Source: Oscillospiraceae bacterium
GTDB taxonomy: Bacteria; Bacillota; Clostridia; UMGS1883
DNA: 7,191 bases
Assembly: GCA_015069065.1 (NCBI GenBank)
Contig: SVJI01000074.1
Location: 1 to 7,191, forward strand
Direction: 5' to 3'
The first letter of the stretch is position 1. The number at the start of each line of letters is the position of its first letter. The translations under genes were made by a program, and so were the position numbers. This document shows, piece by piece, positions 1 to 5,699 of this stretch. The notes under the pieces are model-generated. The model searched no databases, had not been told where the DNA came from, and was given only the letters and a program-made list of their open reading frames with translations.

Positions 1-320
1 TTGCGGTGAAGTATAAAACAGATAAGGATGGCAGGGCATATACTCTGCAAATGATGGATGACGGTGCATATTATGTAAGCCATCCTGCAGAAATTTTGCC
101 TACAGGAATTCGCTGGATTGCACGCACTGCTGATGAAGATGCACTGGGTATGGTGCTTCCTGCAACGGGAGAGCATCTCGGATATGAAAATGCAAAAAAA
201 CGTGGAGAAATTAAAATTTTACCCCCTATGGAAAAAATATGCTTTACTATTGAAGCAGGATATCTGGAAAAGGATTGTGCCGATAAGGTGAAAGCAAAGA
301 TAGAAAAATTAGTGAAATAA
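1..320 (+). CDS. aldose 1-epimerase-like protein, C-terminal part (5' end outside window)
   Basis: The reading frame is open to the left edge and ends at TAA 318-320. A GTG at position 6 could open it, but no ribosome binding site is visible and the product would be only 104 residues, so I read it as the tail of a longer gene. The segment WIARTADEDALGMVLPATGEHLG, followed by a charged stretch, 'LPP' and 'EAGYL', resembles the C-terminal strands of aldose-1-epimerase/galactose-mutarotase-fold proteins found in sugar operons. Such enzymes interconvert alpha and beta anomers, or bind sugars, in the cytoplasm before phosphorylation. The catalytic His and Glu of the family would lie upstream of the window, so activity cannot be judged. 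It is followed after 96 nt by the kinase gene in the same direction, consistent with one operon. The family call is from remembered C-terminal pattern only and is moderately sure. Confidence 0.6.
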   Translation, partial: AVKYKTDKDGRAYTLQMMDDGAYYVSHPAEILPTGIRWIARTADEDALGMVLPATGEHLGYENAKKRGEIKILPPMEKICFTIEAGYLEKDCADKVKAKIEKLVK

Positions 321-402
321 AATTGAGAAAAGAAGCTGTTGAATAATAAGGTTGTTGATGGATTGGACGGACATAAGCATTATGATAAATAATGATGCCA
401 AA

Positions 403-411
403 AAGGAGGGG
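403..411 (+). promoter_or_regulatory. strong ribosome binding site of the kinase gene
   Basis: AAGGAGGGG lies with its AGGAGG core (404-409) 7 nt before ATG 417. It fixes the start of the kinase and is the strongest Shine-Dalgarno in the window. I saw no convincing promoter in the 96-nt gap before it: a TATGAT at 381-386 has no properly spaced -35. Confidence 0.8.
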
Positions 412-416
412 TATAA

Positions 417-1730
417 ATGTCGTACTTTCTGGCGATAGATATTGGTGCATCTAGCGGTAGGCATATTCTTGGAGAATATGTCTGTGGCGAAATAAAAATG
501 ACAGAAATATATAGATTTGAAAATGGGATTAAAGATATTGACGGAACACTCTGTTGGGATGTTCAATACCTTACAAAAGCTGTGCTTGACGGAATAAAAG
601 AGTGCGGCAGAATTGGGAAAATCCCGAAAACAGTGGCAATAGATACCTGGGGTGTTGACTATGTCCTTTTGGACAAAGAGGAAAAAGAGATTCTTCCGGC
701 AGTGTCTTACCGTGATGCAAGAACAGAGGGGATTCCCAATGAAGTGGATAAGCTGATTTCGCAAGAGGAATTGTATGGAAGAACAGGTATTCAAAGACAA
801 AATTACAATACAATTTATCAGCTTTTTTGCGATGTAAAATCAGGGAAGATAGATAAGGCAGAACATCTTCTGATGATGCCCGAATATCTTTCATATAAAC
901 TTACGGGTGTTATGAAAAGTGAATATACAATTTCCTCTACCACATCACTTTTAAATGCAGAAAAGCGTGATTGGGACATGGAAATTATTGAGAGATTAGG
1001 TATAAAAAAATCTATATTCAAGACCATTTCCGTCCCCGGAAGTGTTGTCGGGAAATTTAGCGAAGAAACAAAAGAGTATGTGGGATTTGATGCTACAGTA
1101 GTTTTTGCTCCTGCGCATGATACGGCATCTGCCGTTGCGGCGTGCAACCTTAAAGAACACGGAATGTACATATCATCAGGAACATGGAGTTTGGTAGGAG
1201 TACAGAATACATACCCTGTTTTGTCAGACGAGGCATTTTATGCGAATTTTGCAAATGAGGGTGGAGTCAACAATACATACAGATTTTTAAAAAACATTAT
1301 GGGAATGTGGCTTTTTCAGAGCATACGTAAAAATCTTGATAAAAAATATACATATGATGAAATGATGGAAATGGCAAAGAAGAGTAAATACACAAAAACC
1401 TTTGCTCCAAACGACCCGAGGCTTCTTGCACCCTCAAATATGATTGATGCAGTAAAAGAATGTTTGAATGAGCCTGATTTACCGCTCTGTGATGTAATAA
1501 ACAGTGTTTATCATTCACTTGCATCTTCGTATGCTGATATAGCCTGTGAAATTGAGAAAATAACGGGCGAAAAGATAAATTGCATAAATATTGTCGGTGG
1601 CGGAAGTAAGGATACCTATCTTAATGAGCTTACAGGTAAATATACCGGCAGGGAAATAATTACAGGTCCCGTAGAAGCTACTGCAATGGGCAACTTAAAA
1701 ATACAGATGAAAATTAAAGATGAAATATGA
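417..1730 (+). CDS. rhaB: rhamnulokinase-type FGGY carbohydrate kinase
   Basis: Cytoplasmic ATP-dependent kinase. Classical members phosphorylate C1 of L-rhamnulose. The N-terminus (residues 2-20) carries the phosphate-binding DIGASSGR motif at 8-15, characteristic of the RhaB branch of the FGGY family. IDTWGVDY lies at 75-82, the catalytic-base region PAHDTASAV at 232-240 (Asp235 the likely base), SGTWS at 254-258 and the ATP-site GGGS at 394-397. The length, 437 residues, is short against roughly 460-490 for the family. The missing part is the C-terminal tail after ATAMGN (421-426), where only 11 residues remain. A -1 frame just past the stop encodes a plausible remnant of that tail. All catalytic elements are present, so activity is still likely. 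No rhamnose isomerase or rhamnulose-1-phosphate aldolase lies nearby. The neighbours are SrlD- and SorE-like, so the true substrate may be another ketose. Confidence 0.85.
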   Translation: MSYFLAIDIGASSGRHILGEYVCGEIKMTEIYRFENGIKDIDGTLCWDVQYLTKAVLDGIKECGRIGKIPKTVAIDTWGVDYVLLDKEEKEILPAVSYRDARTEGIPNEVDKLISQEELYGRTGIQRQNYNTIYQLFCDVKSGKIDKAEHLLMMPEYLSYKLTGVMKSEYTISSTTSLLNAEKRDWDMEIIERLGIKKSIFKTISVPGSVVGKFSEETKEYVGFDATVVFAPAHDTASAVAACNLKEHGMYISSGTWSLVGVQNTYPVLSDEAFYANFANEGGVNNTYRFLKNIMGMWLFQSIRKNLDKKYTYDEMMEMAKKSKYTKTFAPNDPRLLAPSNMIDAVKECLNEPDLPLCDVINSVYHSLASSYADIACEIEKITGEKINCINIVGGGSKDTYLNELTGKYTGREIITGPVEATAMGNLKIQMKIKDEI

Positions 1731-1768
1731 ACGCAAGAATAGTTGATATTAAACTCTTTACCGTTTAA
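1727..1768 (+). other. possible frameshifted tail of the kinase (13 codons, -1 frame)
   Basis: An ATG overlaps the kinase stop (ATGA, 1727-1730) and opens 13 codons reading MNARIVDIKLFTV before TAA 1766-1768. Rhamnulokinases usually end with a helix containing an 'EAR/DAR' followed by 'IV..SF', and this short peptide resembles that tail. The simplest reading is a small indel near 1724-1730 that cut the kinase short, or a sequencing error. A chance resemblance over 13 residues cannot be excluded. Confidence 0.35.
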
Positions 1769-1775
1769 AGATTAC

Positions 1776-1781
1776 AAGGAG
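1776..1781 (+). promoter_or_regulatory. ribosome binding site deciding the SDR start
   Basis: AAGGAG sits 9 nt before ATG 1791. The frame is open further upstream to a TTG at 1743, but that codon has no Shine-Dalgarno, so ATG 1791 is chosen. Confidence 0.8.
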
Positions 1782-1790
1782 AGTGCTATT

Positions 1791-2663
1791 ATGAATCTAA
1801 CAGAAGCAAAAGCGTATGCTATGAAAAACGTAAACAATCGCCCAGAAGCAACAGGAAGACTAAGAGGAAAAATTTCCATAGTGACAGGCGGTGCTCAGGG
1901 CTTTGGTTTTGGCATTGCACAAGAGATGTACCGTGAAGGTGCGGCGGTTGTTCTTGCAGATATAAACGAAGAGCTTGCAAAATCTGCTGCTGAAAGTCTT
2001 GGAGAAAGAGCAGTTGGTATTAAGGTTGATGTTGGAAACCCCGAATCAGTTGAAAATCTCATAATCGAAACTGTTGAACATTTCGGCGGAATTGATATTT
2101 TCGTTGCAAATGCAGGAGTTTTAAGGGCTGGTAGCCTTGAAGACCTGACTCCCGAACATTTCGAATTTGTTACAAGGGTTAATTACCACGGATTTTTCTA
2201 CTGTGCAAAATATGCATCTGAAATTATGAAAGCACAGTACCAGGCTGCTCCTGACAAGTGGTTTGATATTATTCAGATAAATTCAAAGTCAGGCCTTACA
2301 GGGTCTAAAAACAATTTCGCTTATGCCGGTGGGAAATTTGGCGGCATAGGACTTACACAGAGCTTTGCTCTTGAACTTGTGGATTATCATATTAAAGTTA
2401 ACGCTATCTGTCCCGGTAACTTCTATGACGGACCGTTATGGTCTGACCCCGAAAAGGGATTATTTGTCCAATATTTAAATGCAGGTAAGGTTCCCGGTGC
2501 AAAAATTGTGGAAGATGTGAAAAATTTCTATTTATCAAAATCACCTATCCACAGGGGATGCACACCTTTGGATGTTGCAAGAGCATTATTTTATTGTGTT
2601 GAACAGAGCTACGAAACCGGACAGGCTCTTCCTGTTACCGGTGGACAGACTATGCTGAAATAG
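1791..2663 (+). CDS. srlD: sorbitol-6-phosphate 2-dehydrogenase-like short-chain dehydrogenase
   Basis: Classical SDR of 290 residues. The Rossmann glycine motif TGGAQGFGFG lies at 32-41. An Asp at position 57 (VLADINE) after the second strand predicts NAD(H) preference. ANAG lies at 106-109, the serine region INSKSG at 163-168, and the catalytic Tyr178/Lys182 in YAGGK. The blocks IIQINSKSG, KFGGIGLTQS, the RGC near 255-257 and the final TGGQ match E. coli SrlD (D-glucitol-6-phosphate to D-fructose 6-phosphate) as I remember it, much more closely than generic SDRs. It differs by an N-terminal extension of about 25 residues and by a GG instead of AA in the YxxxK segment. It follows the kinase after 60 nt and precedes the PHP gene by 16 nt. 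The subfamily is fairly sure; the exact hexitol phosphate is inference. Confidence 0.8.
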   Translation: MNLTEAKAYAMKNVNNRPEATGRLRGKISIVTGGAQGFGFGIAQEMYREGAAVVLADINEELAKSAAESLGERAVGIKVDVGNPESVENLIIETVEHFGGIDIFVANAGVLRAGSLEDLTPEHFEFVTRVNYHGFFYCAKYASEIMKAQYQAAPDKWFDIIQINSKSGLTGSKNNFAYAGGKFGGIGLTQSFALELVDYHIKVNAICPGNFYDGPLWSDPEKGLFVQYLNAGKVPGAKIVEDVKNFYLSKSPIHRGCTPLDVARALFYCVEQSYETGQALPVTGGQTMLK

Positions 2664-2679
2664 GAGATTTTAAAATTAT

Positions 2680-3858
2680 ATGAGCAAATATGTACAGTTG
2701 CAGGAAACTATAAAGCTTTTAAATGTTGCAGACAGCAAACAAAGACTTTTGAATCTTGAAAAAATCCTTGCAGAAGAAACCGAAACGCCTGAAATAAAGA
2801 CGCAATATGCCAACAACCACATTCACACCTGTTATTCTTTCTCTCCATATTCTCCCACTGCTGCCGTTTATATGGCACGTGCAGAAGGGTTGCAGACAGC
2901 AGGCATCATGGATCATGATAGCATTGGCGGTGCTGAGGAATTCAGGGCGGCAGGAAAAATTGCAGGTATCGGGACAACTTGCGGAATGGAGTGTCGCGTC
3001 AGTTTCCAAGATACTGCACTTAAAGATAAAAAACTTAACAATCCCGACCAGTCAGGGATTGCTTATATGGCAATACACAGTGTTCCAAAAACAGGGTTTA
3101 CCCGTCTTCAACAAGCTTTTAAACCTCTTTTGGAAAAAAGAAATGTCCGAAACCGGAAAATGCTTGAAAACATCAACAACCTGATGAAACCTCATGGAAT
3201 TCATCTTGATTTTGACAAGGATGTTGTTCCTATTTCATATTTTGAAGAAGGCGGTTCAATCACTGAAAGGCATCTTCTTTATGCGTTGAGTCTTAAAATC
3301 ATAAGTATCTGCGGAATAGAAAACTATGTGGACTTTTTAGAGAATAAGCTTGGCATTCCCCTTTCTGAAAAACAGATTGATATGCTTAAAAATCCCGAAA
3401 ATCCACATATTACATATGACCTTTTAGGAGTTCTTAAGGCACAGCTTGTCGAAAAAATTTATATCCCTGCAACCGACGAATGTATGACTCTAAAAGATGC
3501 AGTTAAGCTTTCTGAAGAAGTTGGCGCAATTTTATGCTATGCTTATCTTGGAGATGTTACGGATTCTGTTACAGGAGATAAAAAAGCAGCAAAATTCGAG
3601 GATGATTTTCTTGATGACCTTTTCTGTGTGCTACGTGAAGAGGGAGTGAAAGGCATCACGTATATGCCTGCAAGAAATACAGAGGCTCAGATAATTCGTC
3701 TGCAAAAGCTTTGCCACGAGTATGGAATGACAGAAATTTCCGGAGAAGATGTAAATTCTTCCAGACAGAGCATGATTTGTAAACAATTAGAGCTTCCGCG
3801 GTTTTCTCATCTTGTGGATATGGCATGGAAGCTTGTTGAAAGAGAAGAGAAATTCTGA
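2680..3858 (+). CDS. PHP-domain protein, putative metal-dependent phosphoesterase
   Basis: A 392-residue cytoplasmic protein with no signal peptide. After a helical N-terminus (1-42) it shows the PHP opening HIH (His47, His49), then MDHDS with Asp78, His79 and Asp80, then Glu104 in GMEC and His133 in YMAIHS. These correspond to PHP metal ligands. The later motifs are altered: the usual 'AHP' position reads CYAYLGD (286-292) without a His, and the usual terminal GxDxH reads GEDVN (355-359), with Asn in place of His. The YAYLGD segment, TYMPARN and SGEDVNS feel like conserved marks of a subfamily found in sugar operons. PHP proteins hydrolyse phosphoesters; the substrate here is unknown, perhaps a sugar or hexitol phosphate. 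The ribosome binding site AGGAG (2662-2666) overlaps the SDR stop TAG, which suggests translational coupling. Confidence 0.75.
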   Translation: MSKYVQLQETIKLLNVADSKQRLLNLEKILAEETETPEIKTQYANNHIHTCYSFSPYSPTAAVYMARAEGLQTAGIMDHDSIGGAEEFRAAGKIAGIGTTCGMECRVSFQDTALKDKKLNNPDQSGIAYMAIHSVPKTGFTRLQQAFKPLLEKRNVRNRKMLENINNLMKPHGIHLDFDKDVVPISYFEEGGSITERHLLYALSLKIISICGIENYVDFLENKLGIPLSEKQIDMLKNPENPHITYDLLGVLKAQLVEKIYIPATDECMTLKDAVKLSEEVGAILCYAYLGDVTDSVTGDKKAAKFEDDFLDDLFCVLREEGVKGITYMPARNTEAQIIRLQKLCHEYGMTEISGEDVNSSRQSMICKQLELPRFSHLVDMAWKLVEREEKF

Positions 3859-3883
3859 TTTAAAAATAGAAAGGAAAATTAAA

Positions 3884-5146
3884 ATGAACACAAAAGCAGT
3901 TCGCATACACGGCAAAATGGACTTGAGACTGGATGATATCACACTTTCTGATATCGGTCCTGATGGCGTACGTGTTAAAATTGTTTCTGACTCACTTTGT
4001 ATGAGTACATATAAAGCAGCAATTGAGGGAGAAGACCATAAGCGTGTTCCCGACAATGTTGCAGAAAACCCCACTATTGTCGGCCATGAGTTTTGCGGCG
4101 AAATTATTGAGGTGGGTGAAAACTGGAAACACAGATATAATGTAGGTGATAAATTCTCTATCCAGCCTGCACATTTTTACAAAGGCTCATTACTTGCTCC
4201 GGGGTATTCGTATCCGGAATGTGGCGGTAATGCACAGTATGCCAATATCCCCGTTGAAACCCTTTTAAGTGATTGCCTTTTAAAGTATGATTCTGATACA
4301 TATTTCTATGGCTCTCTTGCAGAACCTATGAGTTGTATCATTGGAACTTTCAAAGCAATGTACCACACAAAAGCAGGAAGTTATGTTCATGAAATGGGTA
4401 TCGTTGACGGGGGTAAAATGGCACTTTTGGCATCGGTTGGTCCAATGGGGCTTGGAGCTATTGATCTTGCACTCCACGGTGAAAGAAAACCGTCTTTGCT
4501 TGTTGTTACGGATATTGATCAGGCCCGTCTTGACCGTGCCGCGAGTATTTTTACTGTTGAACACGCAAAAGAGCTTGGAATTAACCTTCATTATGTGAAT
4601 ACAGGAAAACTCGAAAATCCCGTAGAAGCACTCCGTGACCTTACAGGCGGAACAGGATATAACGATGTTATCTGCTTTGCTCCTGTGAGACCTGTTGTTG
4701 AGCAGGCAGATGCAATCCTTGCATACGACGGATGCCTTAACTTCTTTGCAGGCCCTACCGACAGCAACTTTAAGGCAGAATTTAATTTCTTTAATGTTCA
4801 TTATAATGCAGCCCATGTTGTTGGAACCTGTGCCGGCAACACAGACGATATGCGTGAAGCACTTAAGCTGGCAAACGAAGGAATAATCAATCCTTCTGCT
4901 ATGGTTACACATATCGGCGGTTTGAACGCTGTAGTTGAAACCACACTTAATCTTCCAAAGATTCCCGGCGGCAAAAAATTGATTTATAACCATATAGACC
5001 TGCCACTCACTGCTCTTGATGAGCTTGAAGAAAAAGGAAAGACCGATCCGTTATTCAAAGAGCTTGCAAGACTTGTGAATGAAAATAACGGCCTTTGGAA
5101 TGCGGATGCAGAAAAATATCTTCTTGCGAATGCTAAAAAATTATAA
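3884..5146 (+). CDS. sorE: L-sorbose-1-phosphate reductase-like zinc-type medium-chain dehydrogenase
   Basis: A 420-residue MDR/alcohol dehydrogenase-fold protein. Likely catalytic zinc ligands are Cys39 (SLCMSTYKAA), His68 and Glu69 (GHEFCGE) and Glu147 (SLAEPMS). The Rossmann motif SVGPMG lies at 184-189, and Asp210 in VVTDID points to NAD(H). The four-Cys structural-zinc lobe of most alcohol and sorbitol dehydrogenases is absent from residues 90-125. The protein is longer than the usual 340-360 because of insertions and a C-terminal extension after 360. The overall pattern matches the family annotated as L-sorbose 1-phosphate reductase (SorE), which reduces L-sorbose 1-phosphate to D-glucitol 6-phosphate. 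ATG 3884 is chosen over upstream in-frame codons because AAAGGA (3870-3875) precedes it by 8 nt; the product then starts MNTKAVR. It is the last gene of the operon, 25 nt after the PHP gene. Confidence 0.75.
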   Translation: MNTKAVRIHGKMDLRLDDITLSDIGPDGVRVKIVSDSLCMSTYKAAIEGEDHKRVPDNVAENPTIVGHEFCGEIIEVGENWKHRYNVGDKFSIQPAHFYKGSLLAPGYSYPECGGNAQYANIPVETLLSDCLLKYDSDTYFYGSLAEPMSCIIGTFKAMYHTKAGSYVHEMGIVDGGKMALLASVGPMGLGAIDLALHGERKPSLLVVTDIDQARLDRAASIFTVEHAKELGINLHYVNTGKLENPVEALRDLTGGTGYNDVICFAPVRPVVEQADAILAYDGCLNFFAGPTDSNFKAEFNFFNVHYNAAHVVGTCAGNTDDMREALKLANEGIINPSAMVTHIGGLNAVVETTLNLPKIPGGKKLIYNHIDLPLTALDELEEKGKTDPLFKELARLVNENNGLWNADAEKYLLANAKKL

Positions 5147-5194
5147 AACTGAAACACCCCGAAAGCTTATGCTGTCGAGGTGTTTCAGTTTTAT
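5145..5194 (+). terminator. strong hairpin terminator of the sugar operon
   Basis: A 14-bp perfect stem pairs 5145-5158 with 5179-5192 (AAAACTGAAACACC with its complement). It extends through single mismatches by CGA/TCG and AGC/GCT to a TTAT loop at 5167-5170. The left arm starts inside the TAA stop of the last gene. A/T runs on both flanks make it usable in either direction. Confidence 0.85.
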
Positions 5195-5253
5195 CAGAAC
5201 GATTTAATTTTCAATCAGTTTGCACACATCACGCTTTTAATCATTAATACTTA

Positions 5254-5282
5254 TGTCTATCTAGGAAAAATTATGGTATAAT
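5254..5282 (+). promoter_or_regulatory. possible extended -10 promoter (upstream of two)
   Basis: A perfect TATAAT (5277-5282) preceded by TG one base away (TGGTATAAT) forms an extended -10. The -35 region around 5254-5259 is poor. It would feed the same short transcription unit as the next promoter. Confidence 0.45.
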
Positions 5283-5297
5283 ATTTTTAATAAATGT

Positions 5298-5326
5298 TTG
5301 AAATATCAGTAAATATATGCTATCAT
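5298..5326 (+). promoter_or_regulatory. sigma-A-type promoter of a short non-coding unit
   Basis: TTGAAA (5298-5303) is followed after exactly 17 nt by TATCAT (5321-5326), which also has the extended TG (TGCTATCAT). The predicted transcription start is near 5333, directly at the base of a stem and about 100 nt before a terminator. Confidence 0.65.
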
Positions 5327-5346
5327 ATTTATACAAGGTCTATGTT

Positions 5347-5388
5347 AAAGGGCAAATATAAATAGCCTGTAAGGGGCAAAAATTAATA
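5347..5388 (+). repeat. two 18-bp direct repeats, period 24
   Basis: Positions 5347-5364 and 5371-5388 share 15 of 18 bases, with the core AAGGGGCAAA or AAAGGGCAAA. A third, inverted copy of the GGCAAATA core lies at 5432-5439. These repeats sit inside the inverted-repeat element. Confidence 0.5.
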
Positions 5389-5397
5389 TCCGCAACT

Positions 5398-5436
5398 AAG
5401 ACCTTGAGATTTTATAATCTTGAGGTCTTTTTATTT
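5398..5436 (+). terminator. intrinsic terminator of the short unit
   Basis: A 13-bp stem pairs 5398-5410 with 5417-5429 (two G-T wobbles), with the loop TTTATA and a T-rich tail TTTTTATTT at 5428-5436. Confidence 0.7.
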
Positions 5437-5699
5437 GCCTAAAACATAGGAAAACCTTGTAATATAGAGAAAAAGAGCGAATAAAATTTTGATTTTATGT
5501 GCATAAAAATTTACTTAAAAATGAACGTGAGAGGGGATGCGAGTTTTTGCCCTTTTGAGGATGAGGAACTTTGCCCCATAACACCAAAAACGCTGGAAAC
5601 CCCTATTATAATGGGATTTTCGAGGTTTGAAAAAGCCTCGTGACAACGTTTTGACAACATTTGACAACATTTCAGATTATTCATAAATAATAAAAGAGG
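5437..5699. other. gene-poor AT-rich spacer between the two blocks
   Basis: I see no gene I would defend here. It contains a near-perfect palindrome TTTTATG-TG-CATAAAA (5493-5508), a CGAGG/CCTCG hairpin (5621-5640) and three tandem TGACAAC repeats (5641-5668). A 48-codon + strand frame (5497-5643) has a Cys-rich middle (FCPFEDEELCP) but no ribosome binding site. The spacer separates convergent transcription units and could be a boundary of an acquired segment. Confidence 0.5.
5641..5670. repeat. three tandem TGACAAC repeats
   Basis: TGACAAC occurs at 5641, 5652 and 5662, spaced 11 and 10 nt, that is once per helical turn. The first unit continues GTTT, the other two ATTT. Such helically phased short repeats are typical of protein binding sites, for example an integrase arm or a regulator. 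Each also contains or resembles a -35 box (TTGACA), but no good -10 follows at the proper distance. Confidence 0.5.

Larger units (their letters stand above)
5333..5436 (+). ncRNA. putative small RNA or orphan attenuator/leader of about 104 nt
   Basis: The unit is bounded by a good promoter (5298-5326) and an intrinsic terminator (5398-5436). It contains no credible reading frame. CAAGGTCT (5334-5341), at the predicted 5' end, is perfectly complementary to AGACCTTG (5399-5406), which is also the 5' arm of the terminator. A closed stem and the terminator are therefore mutually exclusive, as in riboswitches and attenuators. Inside, GCCT (5365-5368) can pair either with GGGC 5350-5353 or with GGGC 5374-5377. 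I could not match it to a riboswitch class I know. No + strand gene follows, so it is either a stand-alone RNA, an orphaned leader, or a by-product of the inverted repeat that covers the same bases. Confidence 0.45.
5334..5459. repeat. imperfect inverted-repeat element with TA flanks, MITE-like
   Basis: The left arm 5334-5358 (CAAGGT, CTATGTT, GGCAAATA) recurs as its reverse complement in 5432-5459, with the same three blocks in order separated by small gaps. About 22-24 pairs can form. The two outer ends, CAAGGT and ACCTTG, are both flanked by TA (5332-5333 and 5460-5461), as expected for a TA target duplication of an IS630/mariner-type insertion. The element is about 126 bp and has no coding capacity. 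Only copies elsewhere in the genome would prove mobility. Confidence 0.45.

Noticed and set aside
352..386. Promoter before the kinase gene (TATGAT at 381-386)
   Set aside because: The possible -35 boxes are spaced 12, 20 or 23 nt away, outside the usable range.
309..800. 163-codon open frame on the - strand
   Set aside because: It is antisense to the kinase start and shows no family features.
1743..1790. N-terminal extension of the SDR from a TTG start at 1743
   Set aside because: No Shine-Dalgarno precedes TTG 1743, while AAGGAG is ideally placed before ATG 1791.
3812..3883. N-terminal extension of the SorE-like protein inside the PHP gene
   Set aside because: The extension overlaps the end of the PHP gene and looks unlike any dehydrogenase; ATG 3884 has a ribosome binding site and gives the family N-terminus.
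4280..4993. 237-codon open frame on the - strand
   Set aside because: It lies fully antisense to the well-supported dehydrogenase gene, has a Cys- and Ile/Asn-rich random-like composition, and has no ribosome binding site or promoter.
5333..5410. Known riboswitch such as c-di-GMP-I, purine, preQ1 or fluoride
   Set aside because: The conserved core bases of these classes as I know them are not present, despite a superficial GGGCAAA resemblance to the c-di-GMP-I motif.
5331..5466. CRISPR array
   Set aside because: The repeats are only two direct copies plus an inverted one, imperfect, with a 6-nt gap; there are no spacers of regular length and no cas genes.
5641..5690. Promoter from a TTGACA repeat
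   Set aside because: No good -10 hexamer at 16-18 nt; TAAATA is weak and no + strand gene follows.
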